From Streptomyces mirabilis (GTDB taxonomy: Bacteria > Actinomycetota > Actinomycetes > Streptomycetales > Streptomycetaceae), in NCBI RefSeq assembly GCF_039503195.1, contig NZ_JBCJKP010000001.1:9362001-9426000 (forward strand): a DNA stretch of 64,000 nucleotides. Direction: 5' to 3'. Below the pieces are notes generated by a model, which saw only the letters and a program-made list of their open reading frames with translations, was not told where the DNA came from and ran no database searches. Position numbers and translations under genes: made by a program. Within the stretch, counting starts at the first letter, position 1. The number at the start of each line of letters is the position of its first letter. Below are positions 1 through 6,859 of the stretch, piece after piece.

Positions 1-20
1 TTTTGGTCTGCGTTGGGAGA

Positions 21-47
21 GACCGGACAGCAGATCCATTTGTGACA
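21..47 (-). promoter_or_regulatory. ECF41-type promoter pointing out of the window
   Basis: Read on the minus strand, TGTCACA (41-47) is followed by exactly 16 nt and GGTC (21-24). This matches the other twelve sites in the window. It would drive a gene that lies left of the window edge. Confidence 0.6.
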
Positions 48-120
48 GGGATTCGTAAGAATCGGGAAAATCCCTGGAACGGACCCTCAATGAGACTGTT
101 CAGCCAGTCGTGGAGGGGCG

Positions 121-1851
121 TTATTCGGCGAGCTTTCCGTCGGTCGAGACCTCTGTCATCAGCGCGGAAATCTCGTCGGGAATGGCAGGAATGCTCTCGC
201 GGGTGATACCGGTCGTGGGTGACCACACGAGGTTGACCTGCTGGGCGGGGTCCTGGTGGGGGTGGTCGCTGCGGTTGTGGCAGCCACGGGTCTCGCGTCG
301 CTCAAGTGCTGCTTCGAGGGTCGCCCGGGCCGACAGTGCCGCGGACTTGAGATCAAAGGCGTGGGCGAGATCCTGGAAGCCGGCGATGTCCGGGTGGACG
401 CCGATGTCCGCCATCCTCTTCTCGATCGCCGCGAGTTCCGCGAGCCCGGTGCGCAGGCCTTGTTCGTCGCGTACGACTCCGGCGTGCTCGGTCATGGTGT
501 TGCGGATGGCGCGCTGCAGGGCGCGGACGTTCTCCGGCCCGTCGGCGACGAGAAGGTCGTCGATCTCCGCGCGGGCCTCTGCGATGGCCGACGCCGACCG
601 GGGCTGGGCGGTCAGGGACTGCGAGTAGGCGGCGGCCGCCCGGCCCGTGATGCGGCCGAAGACCAGCAGTTCGATGAGACTGTTCCCGCCGAGGCGATTG
701 GCACCGTGCAGGCCGCTCGACGCCTCACCGATGGCGTACAGACCGCGCACGTCGGTGCGGTGGTCCTCGGGACGTACCCACACCCCACCCATCGAATAGT
801 GCGCGGTGGGCGCGATCTCGATCGGATCGCGGGTGATGTCCAGCATCTGCAGATCGAGCAGGGTCTGGTAGACCCGGGGGAGACGCGTCATGATCGTCTG
901 CCGTGGCAGATGGGAGACGTCGAGCCATACTCCGCCCTTGGGCGTCCCCCGCCCTTCCTTGATCTCCGTGTAGGACGCCAAGGCCACGCGGTCGCGGGTC
1001 GACAACTCCATGCGTGCAGGGTCGTAGCGGTTCATGAACCGCTCGCCGAGCGCGTTGCGCAGGATGCCGCCCTCACCTCGGGCGGCCTCGCTGACCAGGG
1101 TTCCGGCCGCGTTCTCCGGCTCGATGATCCCGGAAGGATGGAACTGCACCAGCTCGGCGTCGCGCAGACGGGCTCCGGCCTCCACCGCCAGGCGGAAGGA
1201 ATCGCCTGTGTTCTCGTCGCGCCGGGAGGACGTTCGCCGCCAGATGCGGGTGTGACCACCAGCGGCAAGGATGACGGCGTCGGCGTGGATCAGGTACCGC
1301 GTTCCATGGGTGAGATCGAAGCCGTAGGCACCGAAGACGGCGCCGTCGTGGACCAGAAGCCGGGTGATGTAGACACCGTCGAGCACCGGAACGTTCAGCT
1401 GCTCCGCGCGCCGGATAAGCGTGCGCTGGATCTCCAGACCGGTGTAGTCGCCGGCAAACGCGGTCCGCCGATACTTGTGCGCGCCGAAGAAGCGCTGGGA
1501 GATCCGGCCGTCCTCCTCCCGGGCGAAGGCCATGCCATAGCGTTCCAGGTCGCCGATGCCCTGAGCGGCGCCCTGGGTGACGATCTCCACGGTGCGGGGA
1601 TCGGCCAGCAGATAACTCTCCTTGAGAGTGTCGGCGGCGTGCTGCTGCCAGCTGTCCTCGGGATCCATGGTGGCCAGGGCCGCATTGATTCCTCCAGCAG
1701 CAAGCGCCGTATGCGCGTCCTCCTTGGGACGCTTGCCGACCGCGAGGACGTCGACACCGGCCTCGGCCAGCTCGATCGCCGCTCGCAGCCCAGCACCTCC
1801 GGTTCCGATCACCAGCACCATGGTGGAAATACGTTGTTCGGTGATAGCCAC
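121..1851 (-). CDS. FAD-dependent fumarate reductase/succinate dehydrogenase flavoprotein-like oxidoreductase
   Basis: A 576-aa protein of the SdhA/FrdA family, which moves electrons between FAD and a dicarboxylate or related substrate. Seen: an N-terminal dinucleotide-binding motif (VIGTGGAGLRAA), the AHTALAAGG segment whose His sits where family members bind FAD covalently, the substrate/active-site stretches ARGEGGIL and HYSMGGV, and GANRLGGNSLIELLVFGR near the C-terminus. L-aspartate oxidases lack the covalent-FAD His, so the SdhA/FrdA assignment is preferred. No iron-sulfur (SdhB) or membrane subunit gene lies next to it, so it is either soluble or has distant partners. An ECF41-type promoter (1889-1915) ends 37 nt before the start codon. 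The physiological substrate is not known. Confidence 0.88.
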   Translation of the reverse strand: MAITEQRISTMVLVIGTGGAGLRAAIELAEAGVDVLAVGKRPKEDAHTALAAGGINAALATMDPEDSWQQHAADTLKESYLLADPRTVEIVTQGAAQGIGDLERYGMAFAREEDGRISQRFFGAHKYRRTAFAGDYTGLEIQRTLIRRAEQLNVPVLDGVYITRLLVHDGAVFGAYGFDLTHGTRYLIHADAVILAAGGHTRIWRRTSSRRDENTGDSFRLAVEAGARLRDAELVQFHPSGIIEPENAAGTLVSEAARGEGGILRNALGERFMNRYDPARMELSTRDRVALASYTEIKEGRGTPKGGVWLDVSHLPRQTIMTRLPRVYQTLLDLQMLDITRDPIEIAPTAHYSMGGVWVRPEDHRTDVRGLYAIGEASSGLHGANRLGGNSLIELLVFGRITGRAAAAYSQSLTAQPRSASAIAEARAEIDDLLVADGPENVRALQRAIRNTMTEHAGVVRDEQGLRTGLAELAAIEKRMADIGVHPDIAGFQDLAHAFDLKSAALSARATLEAALERRETRGCHNRSDHPHQDPAQQVNLVWSPTTGITRESIPAIPDEISALMTEVSTDGKLAE

Positions 1852-1888
1852 GATCTACTCCGATCGCCGAGGGATTGTCACTCAGTAG

Positions 1889-1915
1889 GACCAGGACGTC
1901 CTGGAATGTGTGACA
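1889..1915 (-). promoter_or_regulatory. ECF41-type promoter of the flavoprotein gene
   Basis: Minus strand TGTCACA (1909-1915), a 16-nt spacer, GGTC (1889-1892). The flavoprotein start at 1851 lies 37 nt downstream of the -10, a normal short leader. Confidence 0.7.
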
Positions 1916-1993
1916 CCGTTCGTGGACGCTCTCGTGGCAGGTGACGTCCACTGACATCGATCCCATCGACGACCTCGGCGGGCGGGCGTCGGC

Positions 1994-2020
1994 TGTCACA
2001 ACCTCGTGGGCTTCATGGTC
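1994..2020 (+). promoter_or_regulatory. ECF41-type promoter before the ferredoxin remnant
   Basis: TGTCACA (1994-2000), 16 nt, GGTC (2017-2020). It is divergent from the flavoprotein promoter 79 nt away and lies 73 nt upstream of the ferredoxin-like start codon at 2094. Confidence 0.65.
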
Positions 2021-2093
2021 ATACCTTCAGTCGAACATTGCCTCGGCGAGCTGACTGACCATTGATCATGTCCGTCGGGCAAAGGAGCGGAAG

Positions 2094-2185
2094 ATGCCGT
2101 ACGTCATTGCACAGCCTTGCGCCGACGTCGATCGATGACGGAGCTTGCCTCATCGAGCGCCCAGCTGGGCGCAGTAGACGACCAA
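2094..2185 (+). pseudogene. N-terminal remnant of a 7Fe-type ferredoxin
   Basis: The ATG at 2094 is preceded by AAAGGAG and opens with MPYVIAQPCADVDR, then a stop. Streptomyces FdxA-type ferredoxins begin in this way (M-YVIAQPC-DV). In the next frame the text continues GACLIERPAG, resembling the family's KACIEECPVDC cluster segment, so one frameshift plus loss of the rest explains it. No further cluster cysteines are recognisable. The gene is dead but keeps its promoter and ribosome-binding site. Confidence 0.6.
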
Positions 2186-2488
2186 TGCCGAGTACTCCCA
2201 GGTGTCCCGAGGCGAACGCGGTGGCGTGCTTGCCCCACTTGGTCGTGTCGAAACTTTGCACCGTGCTCGATGTCACCTACATGGCGAAGCACACGTGCAG
2301 TGGCTCTCAGCATGCAAGCTGCGGGGCCATGGGTGGTTGGTGGGGATGGCGTCCCCGGTGAGGGAATGAGGCAGTGCGTGGGAAGGACCGTTCACTCCGG
2401 AGGCCGGGCCTTCCGGCCGAACTCCGCTTCCGGCGGTACGCAACGCCTCGACCTCCGCTTGCGTCATGAGCGGGTGGCGTTCGCCAGG

Positions 2489-2914
2489 ATGCGCACGTCC
2501 CAGGACCGGTTCGCAGACGCGATCACCGCCTTCGCGGGCACGATGGGCTTCGTGTACGTCCATGCAGTCTGGTTCGCGGTGTGGATCGCCCTCAACCTCA
2601 GACTGTTCGGCTCCGTCGCAGTCTTCGACCCCTACCCGTTCGGGCTGCTCACCATGATCGTGAGCCTGGAGGCCATCTTCCTGTCCACATTCGTGATGGT
2701 GAGCCAAAATCGCCAGGCCGCACGTGAAAACATCCGGGCCGATCTGGACTTTGAGACCAATCTTCGCGCCGAGGTCTGGGCGGTGCACATAGGCAAGGCG
2801 CTCGGCCTGAATCCGCAGGAGATCGAGCTTCACGTCCAGGAGATCATCCAGCAGAGCAAGAGCGCGATGGAACCCGGGTCCGGGGTTCCGCCGGTGGCCC
2901 CGGATGCGCTGTGA
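2489..2914 (+). CDS. DUF1003 family membrane protein
   Basis: About 141 aa from the ATG at 2489. The text ADAITAFAGTMGFVYVHAVW, the short two-helix hairpin, DPYPFGLLTMIVSLEAIFLSTFVMVSQNRQ and a following charged region are typical of DUF1003 proteins. These are small inner-membrane proteins of unknown function, with two membrane segments (about residues 15-35 and 50-70) and a cytoplasmic C-terminal tail. The open frame runs further upstream, but the conserved part starts close to 2489; the exact start is uncertain because no strong ribosome-binding site precedes it. Confidence 0.75.
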   Translation: MRTSQDRFADAITAFAGTMGFVYVHAVWFAVWIALNLRLFGSVAVFDPYPFGLLTMIVSLEAIFLSTFVMVSQNRQAARENIRADLDFETNLRAEVWAVHIGKALGLNPQEIELHVQEIIQQSKSAMEPGSGVPPVAPDAL

Positions 2915-2925
2915 ACGTGCGGTGG

Positions 2926-3180
2926 CGGGCACGATGCTTCGGGTGCGGACCAGCTTGTGGTAACGGGTGTAGCCGAGGTCTGCGTAGAGCGTGACGGGTC
3001 TGCGGTGCGGTCGGCCGACCTGGCCGCGGAAGGCTTTGCGGCGTCCACCAGTGCCGGCAACTGGGTGAGCCGTCGCGGTTGCTGCCGGTCAGGAAGACCG
3101 GCAGCCGCGTGCCGTTCCCGTCGGTGATCAGGTAGTGGCCTGCTCCCTGCCGACCGGCGACGGGCCGGCTGGACTCCCCT
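2926..3180 (-). pseudogene. IS5-family transposase remnant
   Basis: On the minus strand one frame reads HYLITDGNGTRLPVFLTGSNRD, the next TQLPALVDAA, and a third DLGYTRYHKLVRTRSIVP. In order these resemble the central part of IS5-family transposases (HLI-DG-GTPL--LTG-N--D---LLPLLD, then --D-GYD--KYR). At least two frameshifts separate the pieces, and both ends of the protein are missing. It abuts the 3' end of the DUF1003 gene. Confidence 0.65.
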
Positions 3181-3182
3181 GT

Positions 3183-3225
3183 CCGTAGTCGTTGTGTGCC
3201 GGCATGAGGCACACAACGACTACGG
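3183..3225 (-). terminator. Strong hairpin downstream of ohr
   Basis: Perfect 18-bp arms (3183-3200 and 3208-3225) enclose a 7-nt loop, 38 nt after the ohr stop codon. There is no T-run, which is common for Streptomyces terminators. Confidence 0.7.
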
Positions 3226-3263
3226 AAACGACGTACAGCTGGACGGGCGGCCTTCGCCGTTGG

Positions 3264-3761
3264 CTATGAGACCAGCCTGATACTTGAAGGTGTTCCCCGC
3301 AGGGCCATCTTCGTGTAAGGGCACAGCGAATCGGCCTTCTCCACGAGTGGGGCGGCGACGGCGAGGTCGATGTCCGGCCACTTGACCTCAAGGTCGACGT
3401 GCAACAAGTAGCCGCCGTCTTCCGGGTCCCGTCCAAAAGCCACGCTCGCCTCCACGGAGATCGCTGCGGGGTCGAGCGCGGCCTGCCGTGTGACCAGACT
3501 CAGCGCCCCGTGGAAACAGGCTGCAATTCCGGCGGCGAACAACTGCTCGGGATTCGTCCCCTGGCCGTCTCCTCCCAGTTCTGCGGGCATGCGCAGGTTG
3601 AGATCCAGGACTCCGTCGCCCGAGCGTGCCCTTCCCGAGGCCCGCCCGTGACTCGCCATCCCCCCGCTCACCGTCACGGTCGTGGTGTAGATCGGGGCGA
3701 AGGTCTCTCCTTCGAAGTCTTTGTCGGTGGACAGATTGGGCGACTGGGGCCACTCGGTCAT
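3264..3761 (-). CDS. ohr: Organic hydroperoxide resistance protein (Ohr/OsmC family)
   Basis: A 165-aa cytoplasmic thiol peroxidase that reduces organic and fatty-acid hydroperoxides. Seen: IYTTTVTVSGG at the N-terminus, then DGVLDLNLRMPAELGG and TNPEQLFAAGIAACF with the peroxidatic Cys, and a second Cys in CPYTKMALRGT near the C-terminus, the Ohr two-cysteine arrangement. Full length is slightly longer than the usual 140 aa because of about 20 extra N-terminal residues. Its ATG overlaps the stop of a 59-codon ORF upstream (ATGA), so translation may be coupled. Instead of the usual adjacent MarR-type OhrR there is an ECF41-type promoter at 3988-4014. Confidence 0.92.
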   Translation of the reverse strand: MTEWPQSPNLSTDKDFEGETFAPIYTTTVTVSGGMASHGRASGRARSGDGVLDLNLRMPAELGGDGQGTNPEQLFAAGIAACFHGALSLVTRQAALDPAAISVEASVAFGRDPEDGGYLLHVDLEVKWPDIDLAVAAPLVEKADSLCPYTKMALRGTPSSIRLVS

Positions 3762-3937
3762 GGCATGACTCCGTCAGCAGTGCAGTACACGGTCGGGCGC
3801 TGAGCCGAAATCGGCATGGGAAAGGTCGCCGCCTTCGGCCTTTTTGCGTCATGCGGCCTCTTTATGCCGAGACGCCATGCGATACCAGATTCCGGGCCAT
3901 GGGCAAAGCCCCACGGACTGGCAATGTCGTATGCCAT
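3758..3937 (-). CDS. Small ORF translationally coupled to ohr
   Basis: A 59-codon ORF starting at 3937, with AAGGTG 8 nt before its ATG and a TGA that overlaps the ohr ATG by four bases. It begins 50 nt after the -10 of the ECF41-type promoter. The product (MAYDIASPWGFAHGPESG...) has no domain I recognise. It could be a leader peptide that meters ohr translation, or a chance frame; position and start signals favour the first. Confidence 0.4.
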   Translation of the reverse strand: MAYDIASPWGFAHGPESGIAWRLGIKRPHDAKRPKAATFPMPISAQRPTVYCTADGVMP

Positions 3938-3987
3938 ATTTGGTGCACCTTCGCGTATGGAGGGTTTCCAGATGCGGACAGTTAGTT

Positions 3988-4014
3988 GACCGACACGTCC
4001 GCGCTGTTGTGACA
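3988..4014 (-). promoter_or_regulatory. ECF41-type promoter of the small ORF/ohr unit
   Basis: Minus strand TGTCACA (4008-4014), 16 nt, GGTC (3988-3991). The transcript would run through the 59-codon ORF into ohr and stop at the hairpin at 3183-3225. Confidence 0.68.
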
Positions 4015-5116
4015 GTCGGAGGTGCGCAGCTCGATTGGCGAGTGCCACAGCACCGGCCAAGCCAACGGGCTTGTGTCGGGCGTCTTCGGCGGCCGCACCC
4101 CGGAGCCGGACCGCCCCTGTTCGCCCACGGCGAGGGCACTGCGTCATCAGGCGTTCCGCGCCGACGGATCTCCGTGCAGGTGACCGCCTGGTCGGGCCGT
4201 CGACCGCTTCGGTCAAGGCGATCGCGGCGGGCCGAGCGAGTGTGGTCGTCACCCGTCCCTGCTCTGGACCGAGTGCGCGAACCTGGCCCCGACAGTCGGG
4301 CGGCATGTGTCCAGGCCGGACCCATACTGCACACATGTCGTCACCGATCCCACCGCCGGTATGTTCGCCGTGGTCAAGGGCGACGTCCTCACCGACAAGA
4401 ACGCCCATCTCGCCCCCACCCGCTACACCGACTGGCTCTCCTGAGGAACTCGCACACACAGGCGAACAGACCGCAGCTCACTGGCCACTCTGGAGATGCC
4501 GACTTCGTTTGTGGACGAGGGACAGAATCCCCTTCGGTTCACGGCCGTTCAGAGCGGTGACCGGGATGGTCCGGCCTCATCGCCGGGCACGCGAGCCGGC
4601 ATCGCGCAGAGCACGGTTTCCTGGGGTAGAGGCCGGGCGTCGCGACGGGGCGCCCGATGAGTTGGTGGCGTTCGAAGCGGACTCGGGTGAGGACGAGGGC
4701 GGCGAAGTGAATCCTCTGCCGAACCTGGCGCCGGCCGCATCCTGCGGGGACCGGGCACTGGCGGCGGGCGAGAGCGTATGGGCCATGCTGATCGTTCCCA
4801 GAGTCGTCGTCAGTCCGCACCAGCCGCAAGCCCCCTCGCGCTGGTGCGCGAAGGGTGCCGTACGGGGCCGGCGTAGCCGCGATTGCGGGGATGAAGCTCT
4901 CCACGACGGGCCCGTCACACGAGACCCTGGCGCCATGAGGAGGTTGCGCTCAGTCTTGACCGTCGGCAGCAGCCGGCAGTGGTCAGCGGGACCCAAAAGT
5001 AGCGGCTGAGAAGAAGGCCGTCTGCCACAGTCTCGGCAGCCAGGGGCCGCGGTTCCACGGCAGCACCGCCATGACCCTGGCCATGGCGGTGCCATCCAAG
5101 ACTCCGTGACACGACG
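4015..5116. other. 1.1-kb stretch without a convincing gene
   Basis: Several long overlapping frames exist, but none has family motifs or a clear start. On the plus strand a piece ending at 4444 reads MFAVVKGDVLTDKNAHLAP and then TRYTDWLS before its stop. It looks like the C-terminus of a real but unidentified enzyme whose front is gone. The rest looks like decayed DNA. Confidence 0.4.
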
Positions 5117-5166
5117 GCATGCCGCAGTGCGCTGTTCGCGGCCGCGAACAGCGCACTGCGGCATGC
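5117..5166. repeat. Perfect 50-bp palindrome
   Basis: Arms 5117-5141 and 5142-5166 are exact reverse complements with no spacer. It lies 43 nt after the stop of the cupin gene and can act as its terminator, but a loop-free perfect 50-mer is unusual for that role. Confidence 0.85.
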
Positions 5167-5209
5167 AGTACACGCGCAGTTCGGAACCGGCCTGTGCCCA
5201 GGCGGGAGG

Positions 5210-5620
5210 TCAGCCGGTGGGCCGCGGGGCGCGCAGGTGGGCCCGCTTCTCCAGCTCCTCGTCGTCGACCAGCGTGAGCATCGGCTGGTCCGGCGCACAC
5301 ATCATGAACACGATGTATTTGGCTGGCACGTCCGACGAGGCGTTGCCGTTCTGGTAGTGGATCACCTCACCGCCCGGCTCCCAGAACGTCTCACCGGCCT
5401 TGATCACGTGCTCCGGCTCGCCCTCAAGCTCCCAGCGGACCGCTCCTTCGAGGACGTAGCCGAAACACGGCCCCGAGTGGCGGTGCGGAGGAGTCCCGGG
5501 GTCACCGGGAGCCCACTCGACGAGGACAGTCATCCCCGAAGCACCCTCGGGAATGAAAGGCGGTTTGATGTCCGCCAACATCTTGGGTCCGAAGCCGTCC
5601 TCTGAGTGCATTTCGTGCAT
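5210..5620 (-). CDS. Small cupin-domain protein (paralogue of 34894-35328)
   Basis: 136 aa, a single beta-barrel cupin. Motif 1 (PPHRHSGPCFGYVLEGAVRWELEGE) supplies two His, and motif 2 (GETFWEPGGEVIHYQNG) the third, enough for one metal ion. The start at 5620 is fixed by GGAGGTG 7 nt upstream; the longer frame is not used. The second cupin in the window shares the WEPGG-VIHYQ, CAP-QPML and RAPRP segments, and both genes have an ECF41-type promoter. Small cupins of this kind are often oxygenases, isomerases or small-molecule sensors; the substrate cannot be read from sequence. Confidence 0.85.
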   Translation of the reverse strand: MHEMHSEDGFGPKMLADIKPPFIPEGASGMTVLVEWAPGDPGTPPHRHSGPCFGYVLEGAVRWELEGEPEHVIKAGETFWEPGGEVIHYQNGNASSDVPAKYIVFMMCAPDQPMLTLVDDEELEKRAHLRAPRPTG

Positions 5621-5704
5621 TGCGTTACACCTCCGTAGACAGGCCCGGAACGGACGATCTCGCGTCGGCAATCCCAGGCCCACAACAACTTGCTTTACAG
5701 CGAA

Positions 5705-5731
5705 GACAGGGCGTGGCCCGCATCTGTGACA
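5705..5731 (-). promoter_or_regulatory. ECF41-type promoter of the cupin gene
   Basis: Minus strand TGTCACA (5725-5731), 16 nt, TGTC (5705-5708). The cupin start is 84 nt downstream. Confidence 0.68.
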
Positions 5732-5808
5732 CGCCGCGAGCCGTCTGCTTTACGCACAGTGAGTCGGCGGTCGCCACAAATCGGCCAGCTGCAACATTGA
5801 GAGCGCCG

Positions 5809-5846
5809 CCCGGCGCGCCGTGGACATGTGTCCACGCCGTGCCGGG
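5809..5846 (-). terminator. Hairpin after the CMD-family gene
   Basis: Two 17-nt arms with two mismatches around a 4-nt loop, beginning 17 nt past the stop codon. It separates this gene from the cupin promoter downstream. Confidence 0.6.
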
Positions 5847-5862
5847 CCCCGAAGGAACCGGC

Positions 5863-6336
5863 TCAGCCGAACATGCCGACCTTGTAGCTGCCGGCTGGCT
5901 GCTGGGTGATGATGTTGATGCGGTTGTAGGCGTTGATGATGGCGATGAGGGTCGTCAGCGCGGCGAGTTGGTCCTCATCGAAGTGCTTGGCGGCGTCCGC
6001 CCAAGCCTCGTCGGTGACACCACCGGCCGCGTCCGCGACGCGGGTGCCCTGCTCGGCCAGCTCCAGCGCGGCGCGCTCGGCCTCGGTGAAGACCGTCGCC
6101 TCCCGCCAAGCGGCGATCAGGTTGAGCCGCACCGAGGTTTCCCCGGCGTGGGTGGCCTCCTTGGTGTGCATGTCGGTACAGAAACCGCAGCCGTTGATCT
6201 GGCTGGCGCGGACCTCCACCAGATGCTGAATGGTGGCCGGCAGCGTCGAGTCCGACAGCGCCTTGCTGGCCGAGAAGAAATGCTTAAGCGCCTTGCCCGC
6301 GAGGGGATTGCCGTAGTAGTTAAGGCGTGCGTCCAT
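5863..6336 (-). CDS. Carboxymuconolactone decarboxylase (AhpD-like) family protein
   Basis: 157 aa. The motif GCGFCTDMHTKEA holds the CxxC and downstream His of AhpD-like peroxidase/disulfide reductase members, so a thiol-based antioxidant role is more likely than true decarboxylation. The helical CMD repeat follows (ALTTLIAIINAYNRINI). The start is fixed by GGAGGG just upstream. CMD-family genes are the best-known targets of ECF41 sigma factors, and this one has such a promoter 35 nt before its start, while the sigma gene lies 11 kb away. Confidence 0.9.
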   Translation of the reverse strand: MDARLNYYGNPLAGKALKHFFSASKALSDSTLPATIQHLVEVRASQINGCGFCTDMHTKEATHAGETSVRLNLIAAWREATVFTEAERAALELAEQGTRVADAAGGVTDEAWADAAKHFDEDQLAALTTLIAIINAYNRINIITQQPAGSYKVGMFG

Positions 6337-6371
6337 TGGCCCTCCTAGCAGAATTGCTGGTACGCACTACT

Positions 6372-6398
6372 GACCGGACAGCCCGGCAAGGTGTGACA
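6372..6398 (-). promoter_or_regulatory. ECF41-type promoter of the CMD-family gene
   Basis: Minus strand TGTCACA (6392-6398), 16 nt, GGTC (6372-6375). Confidence 0.72.
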
Positions 6399-6652
6399 CC
6401 AGAGCGCAGCGTGATGCATGTCTCAGCGGCCATGTCGTCGCCGTACAGCTGCCAGTTCGAGGGCTTCTGCGTGCTGTGCGCCCACCTCTGGATCCCATCC
6501 GGTGTCGAGGGGTTCGGGCGGTCAGAGCCCGATGCAGGTCATTCGGTGCACAGCGCTGATTTCGTGACGTTGAGCGCCAACCGGGTCGTGCCATGTCTTT
6601 CCTGCCTGCGGGACGCGCAGGAGTGGGCGGAGAGGGCCACACGGTGCCCGGC

Positions 6653-6684
6653 CTGCGAGCCCGGAGCGCGCTCCGGGCTCGCAG
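6653..6684. repeat. Perfect 32-bp palindrome
   Basis: Arms 6653-6668 and 6669-6684 are exact reverse complements without a spacer. It ends 27 nt before the -35 of the aceE promoter. It may block read-through into aceE or bind a regulator. Confidence 0.8.
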
Positions 6685-6711
6685 CGGACACATCGGCACA
6701 GTGTTGAGGCC

Positions 6712-6738
6712 CGTCACAAAAGTGGCACGAGTGCGGTC
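6712..6738 (+). promoter_or_regulatory. ECF41-type promoter of aceE
   Basis: CGTCACA (6712-6718, one mismatch to TGTCACA), 16 nt, GGTC (6735-6738). The aceE start is 121 nt downstream. Confidence 0.55.
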
Positions 6739-6859
6739 CTAGGTGTTGTGAAGGGCTGACTTCACCTCATCGACGCACATTTCTGACCGGTCGACACCGG
6801 AGTACCTCTGTGTCGGTCGTCGGTCTCTCCCCTGCCCACGATGTGACAGAAAGGCTGCC

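Noticed and set aside
256..1944. A 562-codon plus-strand frame across the flavoprotein
   Set aside because: No motifs; mirror of the third-position GC of the real gene.
2019..2276. 85-codon minus-strand ORF overlapping the ferredoxin remnant
   Set aside because: Protein-like in places, but antisense to the recognisable ferredoxin start and without a ribosome-binding site; not counted as a gene.
6843..6849. TGTGACA just before the aceE ribosome-binding site
   Set aside because: On the minus strand the bases at the -10 place are GACC, not KGTC, and no gene follows in that direction closely.
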